DNA of 15,427 nt from DASRAJ01 sp039920305 (GCA_039920305.1 JBDSEA010000197.1:1-15427); one strand, 5' to 3'. Positions 1 to 7,119 are shown, numbered from the stretch's first letter. The notes: generated by a model from the letters alone, not told the origin. Made by a program: numbers and translations.

Positions 1-21
1 CTAGTACTTAATTTCAAAAAT
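1..21 (+). repeat. IS630 left terminal inverted repeat
   Basis: Begins CTAGTAC and pairs with the reverse complement of 1108-1128 with two mismatches (positions 8 and 17 of the repeat). The TA at 2-3 is the likely target dinucleotide. Confidence 0.85.
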
Positions 22-50
22 AGAAGTAATTTTGTGATTAAATTATTTCT

Positions 51-1115
51 ATGAACAAACACACCTCCCTTGCCGTAACAGATGAAAGCAAAAAAGAATT
101 AGCCGGCTGGATTAAAAGCAAGAAAACGCAACGAAGGTATTATGAGCGTGCTAAAATAATAATGGCTTTGCATGAGGGAAAGAGTAATAAGCAAGTAGCT
201 GAGGAAATGAAGACCCGGCAAGCCACTATCAGTAAGTGGCGAAAGCGATTTGTAGCCACCGGAATAAGCGGCTTATATGATGCACCCCGAAGCGGCAAAC
301 CGGCACAGTACAATCAAGCGCATGAGCAAAGGATTTTAAAAACACTGGATAAAGAACCGCCCAAAGGATACAGCAAATGGAACGGAAAGCTATTAGCCGA
401 TCATCTCAAAGATGTACATAAGGGGCATGTGTGGCGAGTGTTGCGAAAACATAAAGTGCACTTGCAAAGAAATCGCAGCTGGTGCATCAGTACCGATCCG
501 GAGTTTAGTGCCAAGGCAGCTGATATCATTGGGTTGTATTTGCAACCCCAAGAAAATGCCGTAGTGCTTTGTATAGATGAAAAGCCATCGATACAGGCAT
601 TGGAACGAAGTCAGGGATGGCTCAAACTTCCGGATGGAAGAGCCATTACCGGTTACAGTCACGAATATAAAAGAAATGGAACGATCACCCTGTTTGCCGC
701 ATTGGATATAGCTACCGGACAAGTAAAAGGCAAACTCTACAAAAGAAAAAGACGCATAGAATTCCTTGACTTTATGAATGAAATTGTTCAGCAGCATGGC
801 AACGATAGACCCATTCATGTGATCGTGGATAATTTTCGCACCCATAAACCCAAACACGATAAATGGCAACTCAGGCATAAGAATGTACACTTTCACTATA
901 CACCCACCCACGCTTCATGGCTCAACATGGTAGAAATATGGTTTAGCATTCTGAGCAGACATGCATTAAAAAACAAAAGCTTCTCACATGTCAAAGAGCT
1001 GATTCAAGCCATTAATGATTATGTGCAAGTTTACAATCAAACCGCACGACCCTTCCAATGGACAAAGGCAACTGTTCATCCTAAAACCCCTACTATAAAT
1101 TTCGCTGATTTATGA
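51..1115 (+). CDS. IS630-family transposase (DD34E)
   Basis: This 354-residue protein catalyses cut-and-paste movement of the surrounding IS. Residues about 30-80 form a helix-turn-helix DNA-binding region with the typical NKQVAEEM...TISKWRKRF pattern and a GLYDAPRSGKP linker. The DDE catalytic core follows: Asp176 in VLCIDEKPS, Asp260 in IHVIVDNFRTHKP and Glu295 in ASWLNMVEIWF. There are 34 residues between the second Asp and the Glu, the DD34E spacing of the IS630/Tc1-mariner superfamily. Length is normal for a single-ORF IS630 transposase and no frameshift is visible, so the enzyme is likely active. The start is the first ATG after the left inverted repeat; the TGA stop at 1113-1115 overlaps the right repeat. 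Confidence 0.95.
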   Translation: MNKHTSLAVTDESKKELAGWIKSKKTQRRYYERAKIIMALHEGKSNKQVAEEMKTRQATISKWRKRFVATGISGLYDAPRSGKPAQYNQAHEQRILKTLDKEPPKGYSKWNGKLLADHLKDVHKGHVWRVLRKHKVHLQRNRSWCISTDPEFSAKAADIIGLYLQPQENAVVLCIDEKPSIQALERSQGWLKLPDGRAITGYSHEYKRNGTITLFAALDIATGQVKGKLYKRKRRIEFLDFMNEIVQQHGNDRPIHVIVDNFRTHKPKHDKWQLRHKNVHFHYTPTHASWLNMVEIWFSILSRHALKNKSFSHVKELIQAINDYVQVYNQTARPFQWTKATVHPKTPTINFADL

Positions 1116-1128
1116 AATTATGTACTAG
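1108..1128 (-). repeat. IS630 right terminal inverted repeat
   Basis: Mirror of the left end, 19 of 21 matching, ending GTACTAG on the plus strand. It overlaps the last codons and stop of the transposase. The TA at 1126-1127 is the likely duplicated target. Confidence 0.85.
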
Positions 1129-1527
1129 CAACGAAGAAAAAAGGTTGGTCTTTCAGTTGGAAAATTGAATTTAATAACAATGCAAAAGAAGTTTACAAGC
1201 TGACAATTACTTGCAATCCAAACATCATTCAAGGTTTGTTAAGCTTGACGATAGAAACAGACCACGTGTTCATGAACTTAGTGGAAAGTGCGCCTTTTAA
1301 TATTGGTAAGAATAAACTTAATGAAGGCGTGGCCGGAAATTTAGTTGCCTATACTTGTAAGGTTTCTTTTCAAAAAGGTTTTGACGGTTTTGTTTGCCTT
1401 TGACGCAAAGTCAAAACTTATACAGCATTACGAAAAAACATTAGGAGCTTACCAGTTTGGCGGACAAAGAATGATTATTGCAACACAACCCGCTCAGATT
1501 TTAATTGATAAATATTTTAAAAGCTAA
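1128..1527 (+). pseudogene. Acetyltransferase-like protein, 5' lost at the IS, frameshifted
   Basis: Reading from the IS junction in the frame of 1131, the sequence is open to a TGA at 1401-1403 (begins TKKKGWSFSWKIEF, ends KGFDGFVCL). The next frame continues the same protein (FDAKSKLIQHYEK...LIDKYFKS) to the TAA at 1525-1527. Removing one base around 1397-1400 rejoins the two parts, so this is a single-base insertion. About 132 residues survive. The motifs NLVESAPFNIG, GVAGNLVAYTCK and HYEKTLGAYQFGGQRM resemble a GNAT-like family of small proteins seen in Bacteroidota; that assignment is from memory. The N-terminus lies beyond the IS, so the gene was probably interrupted by it. The open frame starting at 1345 is just the 3' half of this gene. 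A sequencing error could explain the frameshift alone, but not the IS truncation. Confidence 0.75.
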
Positions 1528-1531
1528 AACA

Positions 1532-1712
1532 ATGGGATACATAAAAGAACCAGAAGGTGTTGACTTTGTTATTCGAAGCAAACCTTTGACAGATAAAGAA
1601 AGAAAAGAAATAAGTAAGTAAGTTCATTCAAGACTATAAAGCAAAACATGCTGGTAAAAAGTCTGTAACAAAATCAAGAACCCCTTCTTCAAAACAAAAA
1701 ACTTTAACTTGA
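1532..1712 (+). pseudogene. Small partner protein, frameshifted by a TAAG repeat
   Basis: An ATG four bases after the preceding stop opens MGYIKEPEGVDFVIRSKPLT...EISK and then meets TAA at 1619-1621. The stop comes from three tandem TAAG units at 1611-1622. With two units the frame runs on as FIQDYKAKHAGKKSVTKSR...KTLT to a TGA at 1710-1712, giving a lysine-rich protein of 58 residues. The four-base spacing suggests translational coupling with the acetyltransferase-like gene. In Bacteroidota I recall small proteins of this kind next to such GNAT-like genes, which suggests a functional pair, possibly toxin-antitoxin-like. I cannot name a family. The C-terminal half is basic and could bind nucleic acid, which is inference only. 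Confidence 0.6.
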
Positions 1713-1737
1713 CAAAAGAAGCACTTCTGCCATCAAA

Positions 1738-1909
1738 AGTATTGCTGCAAGTGGGGCTGGACGTTGGAGCAATCGGCTGCAACTCGCTATCAGCAGCAGT
1801 TTCGGCTTGACGAACAAAGCCAGGTAAAAGTGCTTAACTTCGGCAATATTACAAACCAAGCTGCAGTTCAGGGCTGGACATTATAAAACCCCCTACTTGC
1901 AGCAATACT
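1738..1909. repeat. 15-bp perfect inverted repeat framing a 172-bp structured segment
   Basis: AGTATTGCTGCAAGT at 1738-1752 is the exact reverse complement of ACTTGCAGCAATACT at 1895-1909. The pairing nearly extends inward, with GGGG at 1753-1756 facing CCCCC at 1889-1893 across one extra T. Near the centre, GGCTT (1804-1808) and AAGCC (1817-1821) form a hairpin with an 8-nt loop. The single strand could fold into one long imperfect cruciform. It sits directly after the decayed gene pair. Confidence 0.7.
1744..1882 (+). repeat. Imperfect direct repeat, GCTGCA...GGGCTGGAC(G/A)TT
   Basis: GGGCTGGACGTT at 1754-1765 recurs as GGGCTGGACATT at 1871-1882, 11 of 12 matching and 117 bases apart. Both are preceded by GCTGCA four to five bases upstream. 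The two copies lie inside the inverted repeat, so the segment carries both direct and inverted symmetry. Confidence 0.6.
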
Positions 1910-1990
1910 AAATCGTTAACCAAATCTGTTTGCGAATCAATTTCTGAATCTTCAGATTGACTGCGACCTTTGGCTCCTCATCAGTTCTGC

Positions 1991-4054
1991 ATGATCACAT
2001 ATAACAGGCTGGATTACGACAATGAAATTTTGATTTCCCTTTACAAAAACCTTGTGAAGCCGCGTGCGATTGAAGAGAAGATGCTCAATCTTCTGCGGCA
2101 GGGTAAAATTTCGAAATGGTTTTCCGGAATTGGTCAGGAAGCAATCTCAGTGGGTGCTGCCATGGCGCTGGATGAAGACGAATACATCATGACACTCCAC
2201 CGCAACCTCGGAGTATTTACCACCCGAAAGATGCCCTTCTTAAAGCTCTTTAATCAGTGGCAGGGTAATCAAAAAGGCTATTCTAAAGGGAGAGAACGCT
2301 CCTTTCATTTCGGCAGCAATGAGCACCACATAGTGGGTATGATCTCCCACCTGGGGCCGCAGCTTACGATTGCAAACGGAATTTCTCTTGCCCATAAGCT
2401 TCGAAAGGAAGGCAAGGTCTCACTTGCGTTTACCGGTGAGGGTGGCACAAGTGAGGGTGATTTTCACGAAGCCCTTAATGTGGCAAGTGTATGGAACCTG
2501 CCGGTGATTTTTCTTATTGAAAATAACGGCTACGGACTTTCAACTCCGGTAAATGAACAGTACCGCTGTAAGTCACTTGCTGATCGCGCCATAGGTTATG
2601 GAATGAAAGGGATTACCATTGATGGTAACAACATCATCGAAGTGTATGATACGATCAGGGGTGTACGGGATTACTGCATCAATAATCAGGTGCCGTATCT
2701 GGTGGAATGCATGACCTTCCGCATGCGCGGACATGAGGAAGCAAGCGGGACGAAGTACGTTCCCAAAGAGCTGATAGAGGAATGGGGACAAAAAGATCCG
2801 GTAGTTAATTATGAAAGTTTTCTGATAGCCAGTGGAATTATCACTGAAAAAGAAAAGTCCGATATCAGAAATGAAATAAAAGAGGAGATAGAGCAAGGGT
2901 TGCAAATCGCATTTTCTGAGCCACCCCTGATTCCTGATACTGACAAAGAGATGCATGATGTGTACGCACCGCTTATCATGACTCAGGATTCACAGCTCAT
3001 GAAGCACGACTCACAAAGAGAGTTACGATTCGTTGATGCACTTGCTGAAGCCATGCTGCAGGCAATGGAAAAGCATGAAAATTTAATTCTGATGGGGCAG
3101 GATATTGCAGAATATGGTGGCGTATTTAAAGTTACTGAGGGATTGGTTCAGAAGTTTGGTAAAGAAAGGGTGCGAAACACACCCTTGTGTGAGTCAGCCA
3201 TTCTTGGTGCTGCCCTTGGATTGAGTGTAAAAGGATTTAAGAGCATGGTGGAAATGCAGTTTGCTGATTTTGTTACCGTAGGATTCAATCAGATCATCAA
3301 TAATCTCGCAAAAAGTTATTACCGGTGGGGACAGAATGCTGATGTTGTTGTGCGGATGCCTGCGGGCGCCGGTGTGGGTGCAGGTCCGTTTCATTCACAA
3401 AGCAATGAGGCATGGTTCACCCACACTCCCGGATTGAAAGTGGTTTATCCATCCAGTCCGTTCGATGCCAAGGGATTGCTTTTAGCATCATTCGAAGATC
3501 CCAATCCTGTAATGTTTTTTGAGCATAAAGCGCTCTACAGAAGCATCAGCGGCAGGGTGCCGGAGAAATATTATACGGTTGAGATCGGGAAAGCGAACCT
3601 TGTAAATGAGGGTAGTGATATTTCGGTTATTACCTATGGTGCCGGGGTTCATTGGGCATTGGAGGCAGTGCAGAGTATTGTAAAAAGAGAAGATAGCAGT
3701 GACGACAGAGTCCAGGGTAATGAAACCGGAGCACAAAGCTTGACTGCCGGAATGGAATTTTTTTCAGCAGACATCCTGGATTTAAGAACACTGCTTCCAT
3801 ACGACAAGGAAGCAATAGCAAAGACGGTTAAGAAAACCGGCAAGGTGATAATCCTTCATGAAGATTGCCTCACAGGTGGCCTTGGCGGCGATATTTCAGC
3901 CTGGATTACCGAAAACCTTTTCGAGTATCTTGATGCGCCGGTCTTGCGTTGCGCTTCACTTGATACTCCTGTGCCGTTTGCAATTCCATTGGAAAATAAC
4001 TTTTTGCCGAAGGAAAGATTTAAAAAGATGTTGAATGAGTTACTCCGCTATTAA
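1991..4054 (+). CDS. 2-oxoacid dehydrogenase E1, fused alpha and beta subunits
   Basis: The 687-residue protein is the thiamine-diphosphate E1 of a 2-oxoacid dehydrogenase complex, decarboxylating a 2-oxoacid and acylating the E2 lipoyl group. Branched-chain 2-oxoacids are the likeliest substrate; pyruvate or acetoin cannot be excluded. The alpha part is residues 1 to about 330: the ThDP/Mg site runs from GEG (149-151) to ENN (177-179), and MRGHEEAS (245-252) is the phosphate-binding loop. The beta part, about 345-687, has FHSQ (467-470) with the catalytic His468 and a DLRTLLPYD transketolase C-domain motif. Residues about 563-588 form a polar insertion not usual in E1 beta. No E2 or E3 gene is nearby. 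I chose the ATG at 1991 over the in-frame TTG at 1970, because MITYNRLDYDNE resembles the family start and the TTG lies in a possible -7 box. Confidence 0.9.
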   Translation: MITYNRLDYDNEILISLYKNLVKPRAIEEKMLNLLRQGKISKWFSGIGQEAISVGAAMALDEDEYIMTLHRNLGVFTTRKMPFLKLFNQWQGNQKGYSKGRERSFHFGSNEHHIVGMISHLGPQLTIANGISLAHKLRKEGKVSLAFTGEGGTSEGDFHEALNVASVWNLPVIFLIENNGYGLSTPVNEQYRCKSLADRAIGYGMKGITIDGNNIIEVYDTIRGVRDYCINNQVPYLVECMTFRMRGHEEASGTKYVPKELIEEWGQKDPVVNYESFLIASGIITEKEKSDIRNEIKEEIEQGLQIAFSEPPLIPDTDKEMHDVYAPLIMTQDSQLMKHDSQRELRFVDALAEAMLQAMEKHENLILMGQDIAEYGGVFKVTEGLVQKFGKERVRNTPLCESAILGAALGLSVKGFKSMVEMQFADFVTVGFNQIINNLAKSYYRWGQNADVVVRMPAGAGVGAGPFHSQSNEAWFTHTPGLKVVYPSSPFDAKGLLLASFEDPNPVMFFEHKALYRSISGRVPEKYYTVEIGKANLVNEGSDISVITYGAGVHWALEAVQSIVKREDSSDDRVQGNETGAQSLTAGMEFFSADILDLRTLLPYDKEAIAKTVKKTGKVIILHEDCLTGGLGGDISAWITENLFEYLDAPVLRCASLDTPVPFAIPLENNFLPKERFKKMLNELLRY

Positions 4055-4063
4055 TAAAGAAAG

Positions 4064-4549
4064 CTATGGTTTTGCTGTGGCAGGCTTCAATCCTTCATTT
4101 CCTGTATCCAGAACAAACTTCCATTGTCCGTCAGCATTTCTTTTCCAGATGGAGCAATAGGTCCCCTCTGACGAATCACCTTTGGCAGTAAGCATCGCGT
4201 ATGTTCCGTAAGTGTAGCCAAAATCACCGCTGGCAGCCACATCTGCAAACAAGGGCTTCCATGTGAGTGAGTAACCAGTGTCCGGCCTGGAAGAAAAAAC
4301 TTTTTGCATGGTATCTTTTCCAACCATCGGCATGCCATTGGGGCGCAGCATCGCCACATGCTCATCCATGTATTCAAGAAATGCAGCGTTGCGGCCGCTT
4401 TTTTTTGAAAGATCTGAAAAGGCAAGGTCGGTGCTTAACAATATTTCTTTTAGTGAATCAGTGTTTATTGATTTTTCCACTTTGATTGTCACTGGTTGCT
4501 TGCAGGAAAAAAACAGTATGATGGCGAGAGCACAGATAGGTATTTTCAT
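4064..4549 (-). CDS. NTF2/SnoaL-like (DUF4440-type) lipoprotein
   Basis: A 161-residue protein with a lipoprotein signal: MKIPICALAIILFFSC places a lipobox cysteine at residue 16, followed by KQP. It should be lipidated and anchored in an envelope membrane. The mature part has the alpha-plus-beta pattern of the NTF2/SnoaL fold used by DUF4440 proteins: helical FLEYMDEHVAMLRPNG, then FGYTYGTYAML, GTYCSIWKRNADGQWKFVLDTGNEG. The strand motif WKRxxDGQWKFVLDTG is typical of that group. Such proteins are often of unknown function, and no catalytic role can be read here. The gene converges on the E1 gene with only 9 bp between stops. Confidence 0.75.
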   Translation of the reverse strand: MKIPICALAIILFFSCKQPVTIKVEKSINTDSLKEILLSTDLAFSDLSKKSGRNAAFLEYMDEHVAMLRPNGMPMVGKDTMQKVFSSRPDTGYSLTWKPLFADVAASGDFGYTYGTYAMLTAKGDSSEGTYCSIWKRNADGQWKFVLDTGNEGLKPATAKP

Positions 4550-4605
4550 AAATAAAATTCATGTATTCATAAAACCCGTTAAAAATATTTGGCTGTGTGT
4601 GTTCT

Positions 4606-4633
4606 GAAAAATTAAATTTCCGATTGGAATCGG
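4606..4633 (-). terminator. Possible rho-independent terminator of the WG-repeat gene
   Basis: CCGATTGGAATCGG at 4620-4633 is a short palindrome. On the minus strand it is followed by a T-rich run (AAATTTAATTTTTC), 23 bases past the stop of the WG-repeat gene. The stem is short, five to six pairs. Confidence 0.35.
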
Positions 4634-4655
4634 GTTAGTTTTCCTGCAGAGTTTT

Positions 4656-5525
4656 TTATTTCAAACAGCCAAAGCCTTCCCGTTCCACGCAATTACCATT
4701 TTTATCAATATAATACTGCTTGCTATTTATTTCCACAAAAGCGAAGCCCTGGGAAAAAATTCCAAGCTTATCATATATCAGCGGTATCACAATGTTTCCG
4801 TGGAGATCAATATAACCCCCTTTGTCACCGATCATCACCCCTGCCATTCCTTCTGAGAACGGATATGCAAAATCATATTCCGGCTTGATGATCTCATCAC
4901 CCTGCCGGTTAATATAGCCCCACCTGCTGTCTTTATTAATGGCGGCAATGCTTTCAGCAAAATCATCTATCTCCAGGTATTTCATCGGAACAATAAAATT
5001 TCCGCGCTGGTCAATGATGCCGGAGTATCCTTCGCTCTCCACAACGGCAAGGCCCTGTGAAAAAGGTGATACAAAATCAAATTGCAGTGGAATCACCACC
5101 TTGCCTGTTTTGTTAATGAAGCCAGCCTGATCATTAACAATCACAGATGCAAGGCTTTCGCTGAAACTATTTGCCTCCTGGAAAGTAAATGGAATGATCA
5201 CCGATCCGTTTTTGTCAATAAAACCCCATTGGTCTTCTTTAGAAACTGCAGCCAGGCCTTCTGAAAAAGGGTTTGCTTCCGTGTACTGCGGTACAATCAC
5301 CTCCCTTCCAGTTTTGTCAATGAAGCCGCTTTTGCCATCAACATTTACCAGTGCAAGGCCTTCGGAATAGGTATAGATTTCATCGTACTTCGCCGTAACA
5401 ATAATTTTACCGCTTGCCGATTCCCGGATGCCGTATTTGCCATTGGTTTCAAAAGCTTCCAGTTGCTGTGCTCCTGAAATTTTATAAGCCATCAATATAA
5501 CAAGGAGGAAAAACCATGATTTCAT
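4656..5525 (-). CDS. Secreted WG-repeat protein
   Basis: A 289-residue protein with a signal peptide (MKSWFFLLVILMAYKISGA, predicted cleavage before QQ) and then almost nothing but WG repeats. Each repeat reads roughly xGFIDKxGxxVIPxxYxxxxxFSEGLAxV. The anchor glycines fall at residues 32, 67, 101, 135, 169, 203 and 237, a 34-residue period after the first step of 35. A degenerate eighth unit has Tyr271 in place of Gly, and the chain ends in CVEREGFGCLK. WG-repeat proteins are abundant in Bacteroidota and probably act as extracellular or periplasmic binding scaffolds; their ligands are unknown. An in-frame upstream ATG at 5582 exists, but starting at 5525 puts the signal peptide at the N-terminus and just after a good promoter. 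Confidence 0.9.
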   Translation of the reverse strand: MKSWFFLLVILMAYKISGAQQLEAFETNGKYGIRESASGKIIVTAKYDEIYTYSEGLALVNVDGKSGFIDKTGREVIVPQYTEANPFSEGLAAVSKEDQWGFIDKNGSVIIPFTFQEANSFSESLASVIVNDQAGFINKTGKVVIPLQFDFVSPFSQGLAVVESEGYSGIIDQRGNFIVPMKYLEIDDFAESIAAINKDSRWGYINRQGDEIIKPEYDFAYPFSEGMAGVMIGDKGGYIDLHGNIVIPLIYDKLGIFSQGFAFVEINSKQYYIDKNGNCVEREGFGCLK

Positions 5526-5549
5526 GATATCATTTTTTTTAAGTAGCCG

Positions 5550-5582
5550 CAAATTTAAAAGTAATGGCAGAAAACATTGCAA
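5550..5582 (-). promoter_or_regulatory. Bacteroidota-type promoter of the WG-repeat gene
   Basis: On the minus strand TAAATTTG (5557-5550) matches the TAnnTTTG -7 consensus exactly, and a TTG -33 box lies 22 bases upstream (5582-5580). The predicted start is about 18 bases before the ATG at 5525. Confidence 0.5.
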
Positions 5583-5627
5583 GGCTCAACTCTTCAAACT
5601 CTCAGCTTCATAAACATTCCTTCTTCA

Positions 5628-5635
5628 TACCTTTG
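5628..5635 (+). promoter_or_regulatory. -7 promoter box of guaB-pheS
   Basis: TACCTTTG matches TAnnTTTG exactly. It sits 14 bases before the guaB ATG, implying a very short leader. No clear TTTG -33 box is visible at the usual distance. It is divergent from the WG-repeat promoter. Confidence 0.5.
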
Positions 5636-5649
5636 CCCAACTTTAAGAG

Positions 5650-7119
5650 ATGCCCGCCAGCCATCCCAAAATCTTATACGACGGTCTTACATACGAAGAT
5701 GTGCTCCTTGTGCCTGCTTATTCACAGGTTCTGCCCCGTGAGGTAGATACTTCCACTCAATTCACCCGCAACCTGCGAATCAATGTGCCCATAATTTCCG
5801 CCGCTATGGATACCGTGACGGATAAGGAACTGGCCATTGCCATGGCGCAGGAAGGCGGGATTGGAATACTACACAAGAACATGACGATGGAGAAGCAGGC
5901 TGAAGCAGTGAGAAAAGTAAAGCGGAGTGAAAGCGGGCTGATCATAGATCCAATCACTCTGAAGGCAGATCAAACCATTGGTGAGGCGCTTCAGCTCATG
6001 AAGGAAAATAAGATCGGTGGCATACCGATCATTGATCAGAAGGGGTATCTGGCTGGTATTCTCACCAATCGTGATTTGCGCTTTGAGCGCCACCATCACA
6101 AAAAAATTTCCGAAGTGATGACCAAAGAAAATCTCATCACTGCACCAGAAGGAACCGATCTGAAGATGGCAGAAACCATTCTGCAGAACAACAAAGTAGA
6201 AAAGCTGCCGGTGGTCGATAAGAATGGAAAATTGAAAGGACTGATCACCTACCGGGATATCATAAAAGTAAAAAGTCATCCCAAATCGTGCAAAGACAAT
6301 TATGGAAGGTTGCTGGTAGGCGCCGCGGTGGGAGTAACATCAGATATGCTCGAGCGCATTGAGGCATTGATAGCCACAGGGGTGGATGTAGTGTGCATTG
6401 ATACTGCCCACGGTCATTCGCGCGGTGTGATTGATTCCGTTAAGAAAGTGAGAAAGCAATTCCTTAAGCTTGAGCTTATTGCAGGAAATGTTGCGACAGC
6501 CGAAGGTGCAGAGGCATTGGCATATGCAGGGGTTGACGCAGTGAAGGTAGGTGTAGGGCCGGGTTCTATTTGTACTACCCGGATTGTGACAGGCGCCGGG
6601 GTGCCGCAGCTCAGCGCCATCATGGAATCAGCAAAAGGGTTGAAGAAAAAAAATATTCCCCTCATAGCAGATGGCGGCATCCGGTACACCGGTGATATTG
6701 TAAAAGCGATTGCTGCAGGAGCAGATTCTGTAATGGCCGGAAGCTTATTTGCCGGCGTGGAAGAATCTCCCGGTGAAACCATCATTTATGAGGGCAGGAA
6801 ATTCAAATCCTACCGTGGGATGGGTTCGCTCGAAGCCATGAGTGAGGGATCCAGGGATCGCTATTTTCAGGACGCTGAGGATGATATAAAGAAGCTGGTA
6901 CCTGAAGGGATTGTTGGACGTGTTCCATTCAAGGGAACGCTTGCGGAGGTGATGATTCAGTACATTGGCGGATTACGCGCAGGAATGGGTTACTGCGGAG
7001 CAGAAAATATTGAAGCACTGAAGGACGCAAAGTTTGTTCGCATTTCTGCTGCAGGAATGAAGGAAAGCCATGTCCATGATATTGTGATTACCAAGGAAGC
7101 ACCGAACTATTCGCGGTAA
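5650..7119 (+). CDS. guaB: IMP dehydrogenase
   Basis: GuaB oxidises IMP to XMP with NAD, the committed step of guanine nucleotide synthesis in the cytosol. The 489 residues match the usual length. The (beta/alpha)8 barrel is split by two CBS domains (about 95-205: ITLKADQTIGEALQLMKENK... and ITAPEGTDLKMAETILQNNK...). The active-site loop is GVGPGSICTTR (301-311) with catalytic Cys308. ADGGIRYTGD (340-349) and YRGMGS (388-393) bind IMP, and EGIVGRVP (419-426) carries the catalytic Arg424 of the flap. All key residues are present. The ATG at 5650 gives the normal DGLTYEDVLLVPAYS N-terminus. It is followed 12 bases later by pheS, so the two are probably co-transcribed. Confidence 0.98.
   Translation: MPASHPKILYDGLTYEDVLLVPAYSQVLPREVDTSTQFTRNLRINVPIISAAMDTVTDKELAIAMAQEGGIGILHKNMTMEKQAEAVRKVKRSESGLIIDPITLKADQTIGEALQLMKENKIGGIPIIDQKGYLAGILTNRDLRFERHHHKKISEVMTKENLITAPEGTDLKMAETILQNNKVEKLPVVDKNGKLKGLITYRDIIKVKSHPKSCKDNYGRLLVGAAVGVTSDMLERIEALIATGVDVVCIDTAHGHSRGVIDSVKKVRKQFLKLELIAGNVATAEGAEALAYAGVDAVKVGVGPGSICTTRIVTGAGVPQLSAIMESAKGLKKKNIPLIADGGIRYTGDIVKAIAAGADSVMAGSLFAGVEESPGETIIYEGRKFKSYRGMGSLEAMSEGSRDRYFQDAEDDIKKLVPEGIVGRVPFKGTLAEVMIQYIGGLRAGMGYCGAENIEALKDAKFVRISAAGMKESHVHDIVITKEAPNYSR

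Larger units (their letters stand above)
1..1128 (+). mobile_element. IS630-family insertion sequence, complete
   Basis: One transposase gene is bounded by terminal inverted repeats: 1-21 and the reverse complement of 1108-1128 agree at 19 of 21 positions. Both ends read CTAG. IS630 elements are known to prefer TA within CTAG and to duplicate the TA, so the element proper is probably 4-1125 with TA copies at 2-3 and 1126-1127. The transposase fills almost the whole unit and its stop codon lies inside the right repeat, leaving no room for passenger genes. Everything needed for transposition appears intact. Because the window starts exactly at the left end, the left flank cannot be compared with the right flank, and the target duplication on the left is only inferred. 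Confidence 0.9.
1713..1990. other. Non-coding region with nested repeats
   Basis: No gene is supported here. The stretch holds an inverted repeat, a direct repeat and a short hairpin (listed separately), then the leader of the E1 dehydrogenase. A weak -7-like box, GACCTTTG at 1965-1972, lies about 18 bases before the chosen E1 start. Confidence 0.6.

Noticed and set aside
393..911. 172-residue reverse open frame inside the transposase gene
   Set aside because: No family features; it is an antisense shadow of the clear IS630 transposase.
1345..1527. Stand-alone 60-residue gene
   Set aside because: It is the frameshifted 3' half of the acetyltransferase-like pseudogene; its first residues are out-of-frame translation of that gene.
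1832..1838. GCTTAAC as an integron attC R'' core site (RYYYAAC)
   Set aside because: It fits RYYYAAC, but no GTTRRRY partner lies at attC distance on either strand; GTTAACC and GTTCAGG nearby break the rule. No integrase gene is in the window.
1970..1990. TTG start for the E1 dehydrogenase
   Set aside because: The extra seven residues are not family-like and the TTG falls in a possible -7 box; the ATG at 1991 gives a normal N-terminus.
5869..6279. 136-residue reverse open frame inside guaB
   Set aside because: Antisense shadow of the CBS-domain region; composition is not protein-like.
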